Shown here: positions 13,440 through 14,781 of the stretch, in pieces | Position numbering within the stretch: position 1 is the stretch's first letter | Layout of the letters: each line of letters starts with the position of its first letter | Origin: an uncultured Collinsella sp. | GTDB taxonomy: Bacteria > Actinomycetota > Coriobacteriia > Coriobacteriales > Coriobacteriaceae | Assembly: GCA_900555515.1 (NCBI GenBank) | Contig: USLO01000025.1 | Location: forward strand, 1-14,781 | Direction of reading: 5' to 3' | DNA length: 14,781 nucleotides | Notes under the pieces: generated by a model | What the model saw: only the letters and a program-made list of their open reading frames with translations | Database searches by the model: none | Told to the model about the DNA's origin: nothing | Program-made: the position numbers and the translations under genes

Positions 13440-14015
13440 CTACTTTTTGGCGGCTTTGCGCTCGTCGCGGATGCGGGCGCGGTCCATGGCCGCCTCGACG
13501 GCCGAGAATCGGCAGCCGCAGTAATTCTGCCGATACATACCCAGCTCGCGCGAACGACGTGTCGCCTCGGGGTAATACGGACGAAAATCGCGAATCACCG
13601 GAGTGAGACCGCGGGCGGCAGCCAGACGCTCCAACACATCATTGCAGGTTTCGAACAACTGATACGGCGAGACGGCGAGCGTCGTGCCCACAGACTCAAA
13701 CCCGCGTTCCTGGGCCACACGACATGCCTCGGCCAAGCGCAGGGCATAGCACGCGCGACAGCGACGGGGTCGATCGGCGCCCAGCGGGGCCACGCCGGCC
13801 TCCCAGCGCTCCCGGTCCTCCCCCGCCTCGATAAGCTCGATGTCGCCATCGGCACACCACCGGCGCAGCTCGTCCAAACGCCGCTGCCATTCATCGTGCG
13901 GCTGAATATTGGGGTTGGTCCAGCAGATTGTGGGCTCAAACCCTTCCTCGCGCAGCAGGCGGACCGGCTCAAGAGAGCACGGCGCACAGCAGGCGTGCAA
14001 CAACAACGGCTTCAT
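13440..14015 (-). CDS. queH: Epoxyqueuosine reductase QueH
   Basis: A 191-residue iron-sulfur protein of the QueH (formerly DUF208) family, the non-cobalamin alternative to QueG, which reduces epoxyqueuosine to queuosine in tRNA, the last step of the pathway. The cysteine pattern is characteristic: HACCAPC (Cys9, Cys10, Cys13), RRCRACY (Cys86, Cys89) and NYCGCRFS (Cys166, Cys168). TNPNIQP (33-39) and TTLAVSPYQ (111-119) also match the family. The length is normal. I choose ATG 14015, six nt after GAGGAG; an ATG at 14021 directly abuts that site, and an open frame much further upstream is shadow sequence. It starts 10 bp after the HExxH gene stop and precedes queA, supporting a shared transcript. 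Its stop is followed by TTCATTTGGGACGTC. Confidence 0.94.
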   Translation of the reverse strand: MKPLLLHACCAPCSLEPVRLLREEGFEPTICWTNPNIQPHDEWQRRLDELRRWCADGDIELIEAGEDRERWEAGVAPLGADRPRRCRACYALRLAEACRVAQERGFESVGTTLAVSPYQLFETCNDVLERLAAARGLTPVIRDFRPYYPEATRRSRELGMYRQNYCGCRFSAVEAAMDRARIRDERKAAKK

Positions 14016-14025
14016 CGACATCTCC

Positions 14026-14592
14026 TCACCCGAAAAAGCGCACGCCGAAGGACGTGTCCTCGCAGGCGACAATGCGGCGGTCGCGCAAAATGGTCCGCAC
14101 GTAATACCAATCGCCCACGCAACCCGATAAATGCAAGCCGGTCGCCAGGTAGCACAGCAGCGGATAGCCCGAAAACGCAAACCCCAGGGCAAACGCCGAC
14201 GTCACAACAACCGTCGGCGCCAGGCAAACCACCATGTACCGCCGGCGCGAATACACAACGCCCTCGGCGCAGGCATAGATCATCGCCGTCTCGCGATTCG
14301 CCCCAAAGGTCACCCGCGCGCCCGCAGGCGCCAGCAGCTTAAAAAACACACCGTGCACCAGCTCGTGCACGGCGAACGACGCCATTGAGATCGCAGCCAA
14401 GCCGACTATCCATCCCAAGACGGCCATCCAGCCGCCCGCGTCAGCCGCATCCAAGTCCGCAGGCCCGCCCAGCAGCATAAACACCGGCACCAGACACACG
14501 GCAAATGCGCCAAGCACGGCCATCCCCCACACAAAGCAGGCGTGCAGAAAATCCTCGTCCTCAAACGCATGTATGTTGGAAATCTCATTCAT
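14026..14592 (-). CDS. Putative membrane zinc metalloprotease, DUF3267-like
   Basis: A 188-residue membrane protein with hydrophobic segments near 17-42, 54-75, 119-141 and perhaps 143-160. The zincin motif HELVH (His76, Glu77, His80) sits at the end of the second segment, as in DUF3267 and related membrane metalloproteases. Asp161 in GCVGDWYYV is a candidate third metal ligand. The stretch FGANRETAMIYACAEGVVYSR between motif and third helix also fits DUF3267. The substrate is unknown. ATG 14592 is the only sensible start, but the ribosome site is weak (AAGATG). It is probably the first gene of a unit with queH and queA; a link to queuosine is not implied by the sequence. Confidence 0.75.
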   Translation of the reverse strand: MNEISNIHAFEDEDFLHACFVWGMAVLGAFAVCLVPVFMLLGGPADLDAADAGGWMAVLGWIVGLAAISMASFAVHELVHGVFFKLLAPAGARVTFGANRETAMIYACAEGVVYSRRRYMVVCLAPTVVVTSAFALGFAFSGYPLLCYLATGLHLSGCVGDWYYVRTILRDRRIVACEDTSFGVRFFG

Positions 14593-14634
14593 AGCATCTT
14601 AGGATAGCGCCCCTGCCACGCACCCGCCCGCATG

Positions 14635-14643
14635 TGCGATAAT
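14635..14643 (+). promoter_or_regulatory. Extended -10 promoter for the right-edge gene
   Basis: TGCGATAAT at 14635-14643 is an extended -10 (TGn + GATAAT). No good -35 precedes it, which extended -10 promoters tolerate. A start near 14650 gives a GC-rich leader of about 75 nt to the ATG at 14725. Confidence 0.5.
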
Positions 14644-14724
14644 GTCGAACGATATGCACGAATTGACCACCGCGCCGCCGAGCCCCGCGCCCGGCCGCGC
14701 CCTCACCATATGCGAAGGAGTCCC

Positions 14725-14781
14725 ATGGCATCCAAATACTCCATGAACGACCGTCCCAGCTGGCCTCGCCGCGCCATCGTT
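14725..14781 (+). CDS. N-terminal fragment of an unidentified protein, possibly a class I tRNA ligase
   Basis: Nineteen codons are visible (MASKYSMNDRPSWPRRAIV), starting at ATG 14725 with GAAGGAG four nt upstream, and the frame is open to the window edge. The short RPSWPRRAIV stretch reminds me of the residues just before the TAGMPYGN-type nucleotide-binding start of methionyl-tRNA-synthetase-like proteins in related actinobacteria. This is recall from a very short segment and should be treated as a guess. The gene is divergent from the HExxH membrane protein and has an extended -10 upstream. Confidence 0.55.
   Translation, partial: MASKYSMNDRPSWPRRAIV

Noticed and set aside
14654..14746. 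A 30-codon open frame (MHELTTAPPSP...) beginning just after the predicted start site of the right-edge transcript, as a leader peptide
   Set aside because: No ribosome site, no run of regulatory codons, and it overlaps the start of the following gene out of frame; nothing supports translation.

Overview
The window is GC-rich and gene-dense, and it reads like the chromosome of an intestinal actinobacterium of the Coriobacteriia. A Collinsella-like genome is my best guess, from gene content, GC-rich codon use and the style of the intergenic repeats; this is inference and no marker gene proves it. I see no transposase, integrase, CRISPR array, rRNA or tRNA.

Layout. Positions 1-2907 (minus strand) hold a high-affinity phosphate uptake operon read pstS > pstC > pstA > pstB, cut off in pstB by the window edge. 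An inverted repeat followed by a T run (3104-3180) separates it from an upstream minus-strand pair: a HAD phosphatase and a PepV-like M20 dipeptidase (3203-5356). Divergent from these is degV (5513-6373, plus), a fatty-acid-binding DegV/FakB-type protein. Two long palindromes fill the gap between degV and a converging LOG-family phosphoribohydrolase gene (6540-7298, minus). The LOG gene has an intrinsic terminator directly in front of its ribosome binding site. Then come tgt (7512-8651, minus), an SDR oxidoreductase (8950-9750, minus), and a divergent plus-strand gene for an acidic coiled-coil protein with a C-terminal membrane anchor (10044-11807). The right end has queA (12158-13375), queH (13440-14015) and a small HExxH membrane protein gene (14026-14592), all minus. 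The first 19 codons of a plus-strand gene finish the window (14725 onward).

Function. tgt, queA and queH are three steps of queuosine tRNA modification: base exchange at G34, transfer of the ribosyl group of SAM, and reduction of epoxyqueuosine. The pst genes form one ABC transporter. The other genes have no clear link to each other.

The least expected material is between the genes. (1) A modular structured repeat occurs three times, once directly after the SDR stop codon and twice in tandem directly after the queA stop codon. It has a terminal hairpin, an exactly conserved GCAGCGTCG linker, and a branching hairpin whose arms differ between copies but stay paired. Read on the minus strand, both sites also form a roughly 95-105-codon open frame in phase with the preceding gene's TAG, and the copies encode related peptides. 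(2) Two palindromes share 16-17-nt outer arms built on AGTTGCGGTGAAATAG, while their inner stems differ and remain paired. (3) A GGGACGT-core motif clusters near stop codons. These three are my candidates for undescribed elements.
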